Assembly (NCBI RefSeq): GCF_009389715.1
Contig: NC_052404.1
Location: 9,074,745-9,138,744, forward strand
Origin: Phoenix dactylifera
Taxonomy: Eukaryota > Streptophyta > Magnoliopsida > Arecales > Arecaceae
Reading direction: 5' to 3'
DNA: 64,000 nucleotides
Numbering within the stretch: the first letter of the stretch is position 1; every line of letters starts with the position of its first letter. Shown in pieces: positions 23,606-37,436 of this stretch. The position numbers and the translations under genes were made by a program. Below the pieces are notes generated by a model. That model was not told the origin of the DNA, did no database searches, and worked only from the letters and a program-made list of their open reading frames with translations.

Positions 23606-23952
23606 TCTAAATACCGTTTCTGATGCAATTAGAAGTCTCGGACAATATGCATTATTTATCTAGCTTACGGACCCGTAGCAGGTTTATGAAAACAGAGAGG
23701 TTTCATGAATAGTCAAGAGGAAGGTGGTGCCGCCGGAGGTCAGATGGGCTATTGATAATGGCCACTCCATCGATATACTCGGGGAATGTTGGGTGACCGC
23801 GCAGCCGATCAGTCGCCTGCGATCTAAATACCGTTTCTGTCTTTCTTATGCAATTAGGAGAAGTCGCGGACAATATGCATTATTTATCTAGCTTACGGAC
23901 CTGTAGCAGGTTCATGAAAACAGAGAGGTTTCTCGAATAGTAGAGAGGAAGG
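23606..23952 (+). repeat. Local direct duplication in the peroxidase A promoter
   Basis: Segments 23606-23724 and 23823-23952 both run from TCTAAATACCGTTTCTG to GAGGAAGG. Peroxidase B has only one equivalent segment (about 44415-44545), so the extra copy arose, or was lost, after the inverted duplication. It lies 300-650 bp upstream of the start codon. Confidence 0.8.
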
Positions 23953-24190
23953 AACCTGCAGACTTGTCGAGATAGGTTCGAAACCACGTAAATCTAGCAG
24001 ATTTGTCGCGTCCAATCACCGGAACCTGCAGACTAAGTAGAAGGAAGAAAAACAACATCTGTAGACGAAGTCTTTTTTCTGATATAAGTCGGAGGAAACA
24101 TCTATCTATAGACGAAGTCAAGCACTCTCTTTTTACGCTATCGAACCTCGTATGCTGCCATGGAGGAATAAAAATATCTTAACTCTCGTC

Positions 24191-24199
24191 TACATAAAG
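24191..24199 (+). promoter_or_regulatory. Degenerate TATA box of peroxidase A (TACATAAAG)
   Basis: It sits about 60 bp before the start codon. The twin gene has TATATAAAG at the same place, so A carries one substitution in the core of the box. Confidence 0.65.
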
Positions 24200-24254
24200 A
24201 CCCGTCCAGATCCTTTAGCTAACAAGAGCGCCATAGATATCATCACAAATCCTC

Positions 24255-25978
<1,724 letters not shown>

Positions 25979-26454
25979 TTTGGTTTGCTTGGTGGCTTTA
26001 TTATGAAATTCATAATTGTGTCTCATATATATATTAAACTATGTTAATTCATAAATTTGCCGTCTTTTTATTATAATCAACGGCCATGAAGATTTGTTGA
26101 ATGTAATGGACATAAATTTGCTGTCTTAAAATTATTAATGGTAATAAGATCTGTTGAACGTAATAGACCATTTTTTATAATGATGGTGTGATGGTTTATT
26201 GCCTATAAACTCCAACTTATCTTAATGCTATAGATAAATATTCCTATTTTTGTTTTTATTTTTGAAAAATACGGTGGTAATGCCACACCTAAGTTTTAAT
26301 CAAGAGCAAGTCCTTGAGTATTGGTTCCAACGACAGGACCCAACTCTTGTTGACATTTTGAAATTTGTGTGCACATCCATATAACAAGCAGTATATTTAA
26401 GAGAAAATCCGGAGCTCTAGCAACACCATTCCACCTCTTCTTCTTCTTTTTTCG

Positions 26455-26540
26455 GTTTTTCCGGGTAACATGGGAGGCCCGAGGGCCTAAAAACAAAGAA
26501 AATATATTACGACCGACAACTATGCTTGAGCCTAGCTCCA
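26455..26540 (-). mobile_element. Probable LINE 3' tail fragment
   Basis: A T-rich run followed by GGGAGGCCCGAGGGCCTAAA and a further block that recurs at 45408-45476 in the same orientation. It looks like the 3' end of a LINE on the minus strand. No coding part is visible. Confidence 0.35.
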
Positions 26541-26732
26541 ATGCCTAAAGAAAACATATTAATTCCACCTAGCTCCAATGCCTTAAGAGGATGACCAATC
26601 GACCTACAAACCGATGGTGAAGGATTTCATTTTAACAGAGCATCAGCCAAATGGAAACAAACCGTAGTCCCATAGATCCATCCTACAGTCATTAGAAGCC
26701 TGCAAGCAATTCCTGTCACACTCGCAAACCTA

Positions 26733-29700
26733 CTAACCTAGAGAACTTGGGGGCGCATCCACGACGTCCTTCCCTTCCATCTGGACGCACAGCGCCTTCC
26801 CCTCCGTCATCTCCAACGTCTCCTTCTTGTAGTTGTACATGATCGAAACCCAGAAGAAGACCACCAGATTGATCACTGAGATAGCCGTCAGAAATCCATA
26901 GTAGTAGTCCAGATGCGAGTCGTTCAAGTTGTTCCCGATCCAGCTCTTCCCTCCACCTCTCCTCGTCAACTTATCGACGACGGTCACCAAAAGGCTGTTG
27001 AGAAAGTTGCCGACGCCGATCCCGCTAGTAAAGAACGTCGTCCCCAAGCTCTGCATGTCCTCTGGGGACTGATCATAGAAGAATTCCAGCAATCCGACGG
27101 CGTTGAAGACGTCGCCCACCCCTAGCAAAATGTACTGAGGCAGCAGCCAGAAGATGCTCATGGGCACGATGTCTTTGGGGCCATTCATACCGTGCGACTT
27201 GATGACATGCATTCGTTTGAGCTCGACGAGGGAGGCAACAATTGTCACGAGAACTTGGAAGCCAAACCCGATGCCGAGCCGCTGCAGGAGGGTGATGCCT
27301 CGGGGGTTCCCGGTGCGGCGCTGCATGAAGGGGACGAAGTAGCGGTCGTATATGGGAATGGAGAGGAGCATGGAAATGATGATGAAGCTCCCGAGAGATG
27401 CGGCGGGGATCTGGAAGCCATGGCCGAGGACTCGGCGCAGGGTGGTGCCTTGTTTGACGAAGAGGGTGCCGACCTGGGCCGTGATGATGTTGGGAATGAG
27501 GGTGGCGAGCCAGATGATGCTCATGCCAAACACCAGCTTAGTCTCTTCCACTTGGTTCACTGTGCAGGCTTTGGTCCCTTCCTTCAATGCTGCTTTGTCT
27601 AGAAACCTATAAACTACTCAGGATCACTAACAGGGTGATGAAGTGAGCCTTGTTGAAGTTCTCTAGACATGCCCATGAATCTTGCCACGTACTACAAATA
27701 AAATGCGATGCTGTATGCCATTCTATGGGGGTTGGGTTGCCTTCATGCCATCAATTTTCCCGGCTTGAAGAACTTAAAGACTTAGGCTTGCACATTAAGG
27801 TCACGGCCAGGCTCAAATAACAAGTCCTAGGTGATTTTAGACTTGAATTAGGCTTCTACTTCCGTAGAAAATAATTAGAGATTTCTTTTTGAAAAAAACC
27901 ATTAAAGAGAGGACTACTGGCTCTCTCTTTTTTTCTTTTTTTTTGAGGGTGTGTATATAGCAGGGTGTATTTTTCGTGCGATAGAATGATTAACCTTTCT
28001 TTGCATGAATTCACCGTTGGATCATCAGTTGCTTGCTTTGATATCTATATCAACAGATGAATGATGGATATCCAAGCGCTTTTTGATCTATGCGGTGGGT
28101 GATCCAGTGGTGTTTTCCTGCAAAGAAAGGTTAATCATTCTTTTGCGCTAAAGATCCAGTTTGCTTGAGTCTTTGTCATGATACTCCAGTCAAAGACATG
28201 GCCAAAGCCCAGGCCCAATAAATTAGTCATTGGTAAGGCTTAAGTGAACTCGGCCTAGAGAATATCAATTGGGTTCAATACTCATCCGACTATCTGATGG
28301 GTCAGTACAGCACCAGCCTTTGGTCTCATGCCAATTAGCTCTAGAAAAAGTTTTTTACAGATGGCTCAGTGAGTATAATGTAAATTCGCTTGATGCCAAT
28401 TAGGCCTTTCTTTTCTTTTCCTTTTCACTCTCCAATGATGTCAGGCAAGAATTTTTATGAATGTCAGGGCTTTCAAATTTGTGGGAGAGGATTTTCTTTT
28501 TTTTTAAAAAAAAAGCTGTACATTTTATTCGAATAATTACTTTCAAATAAGAATCTTTCGCAAATTCCTTAAGCATTGCTCTTTCTAAAATGTTGTAAAA
28601 TTTGATTTGATTCTGCTAAAGTTTCAAGCAGACAACTGCAGTCGTTTCTCATGATTACGTTCTCCACTACTCCCTTCAGGTCGGCCACCGGAAAGCGCGG
28701 TTTTATTCTCCATTAACACCCCTACTATACCCACCCACCAACCTATCCGACGTAGCAGAATATTGGTGCAATTCAGGTTGGGCTTCGCCCCTTAATTGGG
28801 AACCACGTCCTTGCTTTACTCCGCATACTTCCGAACTCAACGTCAACTATCACCGTTCAGGTGTCAAATTATTACGCAATAAAATTTATTAGATGAACCA
28901 GATCCACGACGAACCTGTGATAAAAGGTATCCATTTAATAATAATTTTATCTTAAGATGAAATAAATCCATCTGAAATAATTTTATCTTAGGTCCACAGT
29001 AAATCTGATCCATCTCATGCAGCCCATCTAAATTTGCTGCTGCAGGCTGTACTATATTCAGCACAGTCCAATTCTCGGACACCACGAACACAGAACAGCC
29101 TTACTCGGAAAATCCATGGTGCAACCATTTGGGTCGCAACTGAGTAAATCCTAGGGTTTTCTACGTGACAGAATTAGTACGTTAATATACCAAAGCTTAG
29201 AATCGCCCGCTTCGAGCGATGTATGAGAGTTTAATTACCTGAAAGCTGAAGTGTGATGCACTCGCCGCTTTCCGGCGATCATATAATGCTGCGGCTCGAG
29301 CTCGTAGAGCGCCGCCGGGTCATCAGGTAGCTCGAACCCTCGATTAGCGAAAGCGGTAGAACAAACTTTAAAAATCTCCTTCGCTGGGCTCTCAGTCCTC
29401 CTAACCTTGTGCCTATAATTCGGCGTGCCAAAGTAGAAGATGAGGAGGGAGACCATGAGCCCGCCGGTGGGGATGCCGTACCCCACGCCCCACCCCAAGT
29501 TCTCCTGGATGTACACGAGGCCGAGGGTGGCGATGAGGGCCCCCATGAAGGTACTGAACATCCACCAGTTGAAGAAGGACAGCTTTAGCTTCTTCTCGTC
29601 GGGGTCGAAGTCATCAAACTGGTCCGCGCCGAATGTGGATATGTTAGGCTTGGTCCCCCCAGCTCCGATGGAAATGACGTAGAGTGATGCAAAGAAGAAG

Positions 29701-32700
29701 GCGATCTGAGATGGCGTCGCCTTGCTGCAGACCCCATGGGTGCAAGTTGGCCTTAGAGACTTGAGGGAGACCGCCATTGTCAAGAGGACCATGCCCTGCG
29801 GCAGCAGAAGGAAGAGGGTGTAAAGGTGTTGCAGCAAAACACGGCCCACATACCATTAAGATAAAAGTGGCACTACATGGGTCAGCAGAGATCATCGACG
29901 TACTGCTCGCCAAATTATCTTACATTATTAGGGATTCCACAACCTTTGGAGGCCTGATTCCACTTGAAGAAGGAAAAAGAATAAAACCAAATTGAAGTTT
30001 ATGTGATACTAATTCTAAAACTTATTTTCTAGTTGCTGGTTCGTTGTGTTTTCTTATCACGGGTGTCCTCTTCTATACATGTCATTAATGGAGCAAGGTC
30101 TATCATGTTTCCCTGATGATGAAGCAACTGTAGGCCCTAGCCGTGTTGGGGTAGGTTGGCTTTCCCCGTCACCAAGCTGGTGGGTGGAAGGAAAGCAACT
30201 CCGGGGAATGAGACAATTGATATGAGGATTGGGTTCATCACTCCCTTGTCTTTCAAAATTAAATCATAATGAATGTGCGAACCAGAACAAACTCGTGCAT
30301 TTTCCATCTCCAATCATGCATTCTAGTTGCCATCCAAATCATAGGCCCGTCCTCCCACAACAAAAATAAATAAATAAATTACTCCCCGTGATGTCACCTA
30401 GCTTCCTGTCACACTCCAACCTTCACCAGCCGATGATGAAGCTACATGTTCTTATTACACCATGCTTATTTCCTTAAATTGGAATTATGGTTGCAATTAT
30501 CACTTACTGAGACGTAGATGAGAGCCGAAATTGTGAAGGTCCAGAACCGGCCGAAGTAGGTATCGGCGATGTAGGCTCCAAGGATCGGCGTGATCCAAAC
30601 TGAACCCGACCAGTTGTTAACGCTCCTCACTGATGAGACTGTGTCCTCGTGTAGTTGGGTTGTCAAATAAACCACCAGATTTGAGGCGATACCATTGAAG
30701 GCCATCCTTTCAAATGCTTCATAGCCTGCGTGATCATTTGAGGAGACAAAGTAGCTTTCATGCAAACCTATCTAGTAAAAAGAAATTTTTGGGAAAAAAG
30801 TACTTCATTATAGCTACAAAGAAGCACAACAAGGATCCCTTCTATACTACTCTAACCACTCAACTAAACTTCCATGATCTCTCTCCTTACCAAACATATA
30901 TGAAGGATATGGGGAGATTGTAAGACCCGATGCTTTGCCCTATCCACCACTGAAATAGGCAAAAAGGGAACAAGTTCTCCTCTTTGAGTCGGAAGAGGAG
31001 ACCGTCTCCGACTCCTCTTCATCTGCATCGGAGGCTAGGAACCCTAGCCTCCATGCCTATTTAAACGAACCTCACTCCACCTTCGAAGCCATCCTCCATC
31101 GTAGCCGAATTTGAGAGCAATTTTTAGTTTGTTACCACGAAGGATCTCGGGGATTTCACCGTCGATCCGGCCGGGAGAGCTCGCCGAAAGTGAGTCGTGG
31201 TGGTTGGCATTTCTCTCCTTCTTTTGGTTGTTATGCCACCGTCTATTTGTCGAAATCCGGTCAGTGAGTCGCCGGAATAATCGTGAATAGTGTATCCCCT
31301 ATTTCATCTTTTTCTTCCATTTTTATCGATCGTTGTCGGTTGTGGCACGCCGCCGATGACGCCGTGGGTTGTCGGCTGCTAGGATCATCGACCACGAGCG
31401 ACTGCTGCCACCAAGTGCCTATTTCAGGAAAGAGAGGGAGGGAAGGAGAAATGGCCTTATAGCTCTCTTCTTCTTCTCTTATTTTCTCTCTCCTCTCTCT
31501 AGTTCTTCTCTCTTGTTCTCTCTCTTTATCATTTTTTCTCTCTCTACATATTTTAGTTGATAGTGGCGGGTCTAGGTACTTTGTAAAGTCGGCCTGACCA
31601 TTAGAGGGATCCCGACCAATGTTGCGTGACCTGAAGCTTCGAGCCGGTATTGGCCTTGGGTCGGCATTATGCAGCTGTACGAAGGGTTTCGGGTTAGCAT
31701 TATATAACCCTATGAGGGGTCATGAGTTTATGACTTGACTTCTCGCTCTATCTTGGTGTTTTTTCTCTCTAGTTGATCCGAAAAAATTCTTGGTTAAAAA
31801 GATTTGGTAGTAGCTTTGTTTGAGATTGCTACGTGATGGTGGATCCTTTAGTGGACTAGTAGAGGGTTCTGGGTTGTAAAATACCTCAGATAATTTTTTA
31901 TATTGATTTGGTTCTATAGGAGAACAATCTTTAGAGCAAGAAAATGTCGAGTAGGGTTCTGCGCATCTGGATTCATAGATCGCGGTGTGGACAGGTGATT
32001 AGTCTATCTGGATTGTTGGCATAGAGGTAAGAATCTTTGTACACTCGTCTGTTTGATTATAGATATTTTGTGTATATATATGATATGCTAATGATTAAGA
32101 TAAGTAAGATGTAAGAATTCTTTTAAAATGGTTTTTTCATTAAACCATATTTTAATCATGTATGCTTGTAATTGATACTATGATGGATGTACATATGAGT
32201 ATAATTTATATTTGCATAATCAGACTAATGGATGTGGTGCTTTGAAGATTTTTAGTGGGTTGTAAAACTCACACCATTTTTTTTTCTTTTTCTTTCAGAG
32301 TTGCAAAAAACTTGGTACTTAGTTGTAGTTAGAATTAAGGATAAAAAGATGAATAGACAGGCTATTACTGAAACCAACTGGATGATTAAATTTTATAATT
32401 GTTCTAGTTTTATTATTTGTTATGGATTGAGATCATTATTATTTAATAATATTGAGGTTGTAATAAATTTTCAGATATTGCATATTCTCTAGTGATTTGT
32501 CCTAGATAGTATGCGGCCATGTCATATAGCCGATCTAGGTGCTGGGTTTGGGGAGCGACATAGATAAAGCTAAAGATACACGCGTGTTATGTTTAGAAAC
32601 AAATCCGTTTGTGGAATCTAGGGGAAAGTATTCCTTCAATCAAAAGAATAAAAAAGCATTCATTTATTTACCTGTAAATTAAGATGATTAATTCGAAACA

Positions 32701-32879
32701 GATTGCTGTAATAAAGAAACGATATCGTGATATGACCCTAGAAAACATGAAGGGATAAGGATGCAGCTAGACATACCTACTAGGAAGGCACACGCTCTCC
32801 ACCTGCCGGTTTGAGAAGCAAGAACCGGTCGCCCACGGAGATCAACAGAGCCATCCAGCGTGTAGCCCTTCTCTTCCAT
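26733..32879 (-). CDS. NPF5-like: NPF (NRT1/PTR) proton-coupled transporter, NPF5/PTR3-like
   Basis: A multipass transporter of the proton-dependent oligopeptide/nitrate family, on the minus strand. Exons are 32879-32777, 30725-30508, 29795-29239 and 27606-26733. They join in frame to 583 aa, typical for the family, and all introns are GT-AG. The proton-coupling ExxER motif is EAFER at 37-41, spliced just after exon 1. WITPILGAYIADTYFGRFW marks the first PTR signature, GAGGTKPN and FGADQFDDFD follow, and FFNWWMF is at 181-187. The C-terminal half keeps TLFVKQGTTL, GNPRGITLLQR and LEFFYDQSPE. The N-terminus GYTLDGSVDLRGRPV resembles Arabidopsis PTR3 (NPF5.2). The substrate (peptide, nitrate or other) cannot be told from sequence. 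Intron 1 carries a solo LTR and intron 3 a hairpin MITE. Confidence 0.93.
27983..28141. mobile_element. Foldback MITE in NPF intron 3
   Basis: Perfect 23-bp inverted repeats at 27983-28005 and 28119-28141 (AGAATGATTAACCTTTCTTT plus GCA). Weaker pairing continues outwards (GTGCGAT against AGCGCAA) and inwards (CACCGTTGGATCA against CACCACTGGATCA). The 159-bp block can form one long hairpin when the NPF intron is transcribed. No target duplication could be assigned. Confidence 0.75.
30919..32560 (+). mobile_element. Solo LTR in NPF intron 1
   Basis: A 1,642-bp segment starting TGTAAGACCC and ending GGGGAGCGACA, with flanks GAGAT and TAGAT that look like a 5-bp target duplication with one mismatch. 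It has a TATTTAAA box near 31060 and the T/C-rich ending before a CAG that is usual in long Ty3/Gypsy LTRs. There is no internal region, so it is probably a product of LTR-LTR recombination. It lies antisense to the NPF gene. Family is inferred only. Confidence 0.65.
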
Positions 32880-32985
32880 TAGAGAACCGCGGGGAGGACT
32901 TGAGACTTTGCGATGAGAAAGAGAGAAGCGAGACCTTGCCTAGGAGTTGGATGAAGGATAGAGGGGATACCCTTTGTGCTTCTCC

Positions 32986-33030
32986 GAAGAAGAAGAAGAA
33001 GAAGAAGAAGAAGAAGAAGAAGAAGAAGAA
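32986..33030 (-). repeat. (GAA)15, read as (TTC)15 in the NPF leader
   Basis: Fifteen uninterrupted units about 107 bp upstream of the NPF start codon. On the gene strand it is a pyrimidine TTC tract, so it could lie in the 5' UTR or the core promoter. Confidence 0.9.
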
Positions 33031-33390
33031 GGAAGATTGGACTCAAGATGGAAGCTACCTACCACAAGTGCTGGGGAGCTTATCACTTAAATAAGCTATA
33101 GGCGAGCACCAAAGCGGCTAGGTTATGTAGGACGCGTTTGCTCCACTTTCTTTCTTCTTTTTTTTTCCATATACTTTGTATTTTTTTCCCCTCAGCCTTT
33201 AGTTATGGTTCCAGTGATTTGATGATGAATATATGCCCTTCTCTTCTAAAATACAGACCCCTTTTTTACAACAGAGGCGCATGATCCTTTGTGGTGCATA
33301 TTTTAAACCATGGAGAGCCACATGGCAGCCACATCATTTAATCACGGAGATGGAAGGCTGCCAAATAGGATACGGCAGGTCACCCCAAGT

Positions 33391-33713
33391 TTCTTTTTTT
33401 TTTTTTTTGTTTTTTTAATGAAAAGGAGGTAATAAACCTCCCAGCCTTTGTTGAAAATTAAGCAAAGAGATGCAGAGAGAAAGGTCTATTACTATCTGAG
33501 CAAGAGAGTCAGCAACCAAAAGAAACAAACAGAAGAGAGCAGCTAAAACAAAAATAAGAAACAAACAGAACCAAAGAAGGGGCCTCAGCTGGTACAAAGT
33601 GGTTCTCAAGCAAAAACACCAAAACAACCAAAACTGAGAATTAAGGCGGATGGAAGAGCTGAAAATAAACAATGCAGGGCTCAGTGGAGTATATCCCAAC
33701 AGGCCATGTCAAG
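33391..33713 (-). mobile_element. LINE 3' tail on the minus strand
   Basis: It opens with a long T run (33391-33416, the poly(A) tail), followed by sequence that reads on the minus strand as a gap-free A/G-poor tail. A further 290 bp shows no coding motif. The TCGGGT MITE is inserted directly at its far end. Family assignment rests only on the tail. Confidence 0.45.
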
Positions 33714-34235
33714 TAAGGCTGCAAATAGGTCGGGTTGATCCATGATCCGACTTGCTTAGACCTGATCCGGTTCGACTCATTTTGGAGGACCCATGGGTCC
33801 GGGTCGGATCCTAAAATTGGATCCATTTCATTTCTTAGGTCGAGTCTGGGTTTACGGAATTCAGATCCGACCCGACCATTTAAAATTTAGGTAATTTTGG
33901 ATTTTAATTTTACGATCCGACCTTATCCAACCCGAACCTGTAAAATTATTTGGGCTCGCGACTGCACCTCGCGGGGGTGCAAATACAAGTTCTGAAGCTA
34001 TGGATGGGTTAATCCGAATCGGATCCGAACCGGATCCGAACCGGATCCAAATTTTTCGGGTTGAGTCTGGGTTACACGGATCCGACCCGACCCGAATGAC
34101 CTATTGGGTCAAAAATTGTAGCGGTGGATCCGACCTGACTCGATCCCATGGGTCCAAAATTAGGACTCGACAAGAAATCGGGTTAGGTCGGGATCACTCA
34201 TAATCTGATCCGATCCGACCTATTTGCATCCCTAA
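33714..34235 (+). mobile_element. TCGGGT-rich MITE, copy 1
   Basis: A 522-bp element with terminal inverted repeats TAAGGCTGCAAATAGGTCGG and, in reverse, TTAGGGATGCAAATAGGTCG. The interior is dense in GGATCCGA, GACCCGACCCG and their complements. A second copy in the same orientation is at 45652-46137. The flanks TGTCAAG and TACCAAG could be a decayed 7-bp duplication. It has no coding capacity. Confidence 0.75.
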
Positions 34236-35289
34236 TACCAAGTTACATGTTATACAAGACAGTTTGCTTTTAAATGTTTGATAGATATTTTTCTCTATGA
34301 TCACATGATGTGGTGGTCACCAAAGGATGTACAGATCAATGCAACCGAAAACATCAAATAGAGAGGATCACAACTCGAGTATGCATATATGGCAACTCTT
34401 GGACAACTCTTGGATAACTATTGGTCTGACCGTATCTTGACTGTTTTTGTGGCTGCCAATGAATCCCTAAAAGTGGCAGAAACAAATGGAGCCAATTATT
34501 GGACTAATAGTTACTATCATTCACATCCATTCGTTTCTTCTTAGACATGGTTTTGGGTGGATTAGATTTTTCATTGTGCTTAATGGGAGGTATTATTAAA
34601 TTTATATATGAGAAATAACACAGCCCATGCATTTGTGCATCACAGCTAGCCCATGCATTTGTGCATCACGAGCGCTCGCAGGGACGTAACGGAAGATTGT
34701 AACGTCCATCAGAGCACTGACCATACGGCGGAATCTTGGCTCGCAAATGCAGCGGGCAGCGACTTTTGGCGGACGTGCCACCGGTAACCATTCGCACAAA
34801 GGTGACGGCAGTTGAAAAGGAATAAAATATAGCTCGCAAAAAGCGAAACAGCGAACCTTACTGCATGTACAGAAGGACTGAATTGGGTTGGCTTTCCCTT
34901 TCATCACCCCCATCAAAAAAAAAAAAGGGTTTGGCTTTCTTTTTCTTTTCTTTAGCTTTACGGTAAATGTCACTTGATAGATGGGGACCTTTTATATTGA
35001 TCTTGACTAAATTGTACAAGCTGCGAGTATAAAATGCACTGAAATTTTTTTGCAGCAATCAACTGATTTCTCTTGGATACGAAGGATTCATCTTCCTTTG
35101 CTAGAATTTACTCTTGGAACATGCAATAATTGCTTCGAGATCTATATAGAGGATGATTGAAGGAGTTTGGAGTAATTTTAGATTTGTGCATAGCGTCGTC
35201 CAATGATTTATGTTGCGACAGAAGATCAATCACTCTTTTGCGTGAAATAGACAACCCGAACCCAAATGATTGTAGGACTATTTTATTTA
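34236..35289. other. Intergenic, no gene recognised
   Basis: It includes a 26-bp-period direct repeat of GCCCATGCATTTGTGCATC at 34623-34669. No coding signal is seen. Confidence 0.5.
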
Positions 35290-36075
35290 ATAAAGCACTT
35301 CATCCTTTACTATCCATCCACCTATATAGATCTCAAGGCATTCTGTCCTCTATCATTTATTGGTCTGCATAGATCTTAAAGCGTTTCATTCTCTAACATC
35401 CATCTACCTACACATATCACAAAGAGCTTCGTCCTTTTTATCATCCATCCGCTTGCACAAATCTCAAAGTACTCCATCCTTTGCCATCTATCTACTTATA
35501 CGGACCCCAAAATACTCCATCCTCTATCATTCATCCATCCGTATAGGTCTCAAAATGATCCATCCTCTATCATCCATCCACATGCACAGCTCCCAAAGCA
35601 CCATGTCCTCTATCATATATCCATTTGCACAGATCTCAAAGCGCCTCATCTTCTATCATCCATTTATCTACACGGATCTCAAGTGCTTTAGTCTTTATAA
35701 TCCATCCACTTGCACAGATTTCAAAGCAATCCATCCTCTTCATATCCATCTATCTGCACAAATCTCAAAGCACTCCATCCTCTATTATCCATTCACTTAT
35801 GCAGATCTTAAAGTTCTCCATCCTTTGTCATCTATCGACCTACATAGATCTCAAAGTACTTCGTCCTCCATTGTCCATCTACGTGCATAGATCTTTATTT
35901 TCTATTATTCATCTACTCCGCACACATCTCAAAGCACCACATCCTCTATCATTCATTCGCTTGCACATATCGGAACACCTCATCCTTTCTCATTCGGCTA
36001 TATGCACACATCTCGAAGTGCTATATCTTTTGTCATTCATTCATTTGCGCCGATCTCAAAGCGCTCTGTCTACGT
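35290..36075 (+). repeat. Degenerate minisatellite, about 18 units of about 43 bp
   Basis: The recurring core is CACAGATCTCAAAGCACTCC, followed by ATCCTCTATCATCCATCCA and a variable linker. I count 18 cores, each diverged. The array keeps two overlapping plus-strand frames open for 160-176 codons, but they are by-products of the repeat and give a low-complexity translation. Confidence 0.85.
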
Positions 36076-37436
36076 GGCTCTCCTTCCCCTTATCCTCAAT
36101 TCATGTCGAAAGATGAACCTCTTGCAAAATTAGTGGGAATGACAGTTTTGCGATTTTATCGAAGTTTAGTTATTAGGCTGACTCTCACGTGATAATGTTT
36201 TGTAACAGGCGGCCGGACTACATTGCAATAATTTTGAAGTTATAGCAGCTAAATAATACTTTTTAAAATTTGAGATTTAACCGTAAAAAGCCTAAATTTG
36301 TAGGGTTGTTTCTGCAATTTTTCTATTAAAAAATTAAAATTAGACGGTTGATGGTAATATCTCTGCCATAATACCTGGCTGTGCTGGTGTTGGGAGTCTT
36401 GGAGAGATACAAAAGAAGTGATACGACCAATATCTTCTTTTTCTCCCCTCTTACTATCCTTTTTCAAAATTTGTTTTCAAGGAACATAGTGACCTTCCTT
36501 ATCTTTTATCTTTTCTAAGGATAAGAGCATGCTTAAAGTCTCAAGGTACTGCTAAAATTTCCAGATGATACGTCGTAGGTAGAAGGAAGCGCGCGCACTA
36601 GTCTAGTCCCTTGCCGCTCTCATGGTCGATACCCAAGTCTTTGTGCTCTTTTGTTCATTTTGTAAGAAAATATAAAATATATAAATAAAACTATTTCATC
36701 CTATCAACTTAAGCTTTTGGGACAAGTTGTGATAAACCAAAAGTATTTTTTACAATTTATTAGAAACTGTGGACAGAAACATAGAAAAGAAAAATTGAAG
36801 TCCAAAGCAATTCATCCCATGCCTAAACAGGCGCCACCTGCAAAACAAAAGTAAATCAAGTTCGTAGATCATGATTATATAAATTTGTATACAAAAGTAA
36901 TAAAATAATTTATAAAGTGTATTATGTTAATAAGTTTATTACAAAAATCGAAGGCAATATAATGTATGTTCCTATAACATCTCCAATTCTTCTATAACAT
37001 CCATCAAATCTTGTCAGAGGCTTATTATCCACTTTTACTTTCTTAATATATATCTCTCAAAATTGAGCCATAAGTGCATTTTTTTTACACAACTTTATGT
37101 GGATCCTTACAAGAGTTTCTAGTGTCATATCAAGATGAGATATTTTGGAACTAAATTTACAACTATCATGAATCAAATTGTTGAGACCCTATTCTTTATA
37201 TAATTAAGATATTTTCTTTAACCTTTTTCAAGCAACTGGAATAGAATTCCAGTTCAGATTTAATAAACTGTGTTGTTCCACTGCAAATTAACTGTGCCAT
37301 GCCAGTGTAGATTGCGCTGTGCCATGCCATTGTTGTGCGATGAAAGGACTCACCCTCAATCGTACTGTTCCCTTTCCTGCGTCCAAACTGCGGAAAGACG
37401 AATCGAGAAGAAGAAGTAGTAGAGAATAAAATCAAA
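36076..37436. other. Intergenic, no gene recognised
   Basis: AT-rich DNA with no motif-bearing frame or clear repeat ends. Confidence 0.5.

Noticed and set aside
32900-33094. Plus-strand frame with a run of lysines
   Set aside because: It is the translation of the GAA repeat in the NPF leader.
35360-36116. Two long overlapping plus-strand frames (176 and 163 codons)
   Set aside because: They are produced by the minisatellite, overlap in different frames and give repetitive low-complexity translations.
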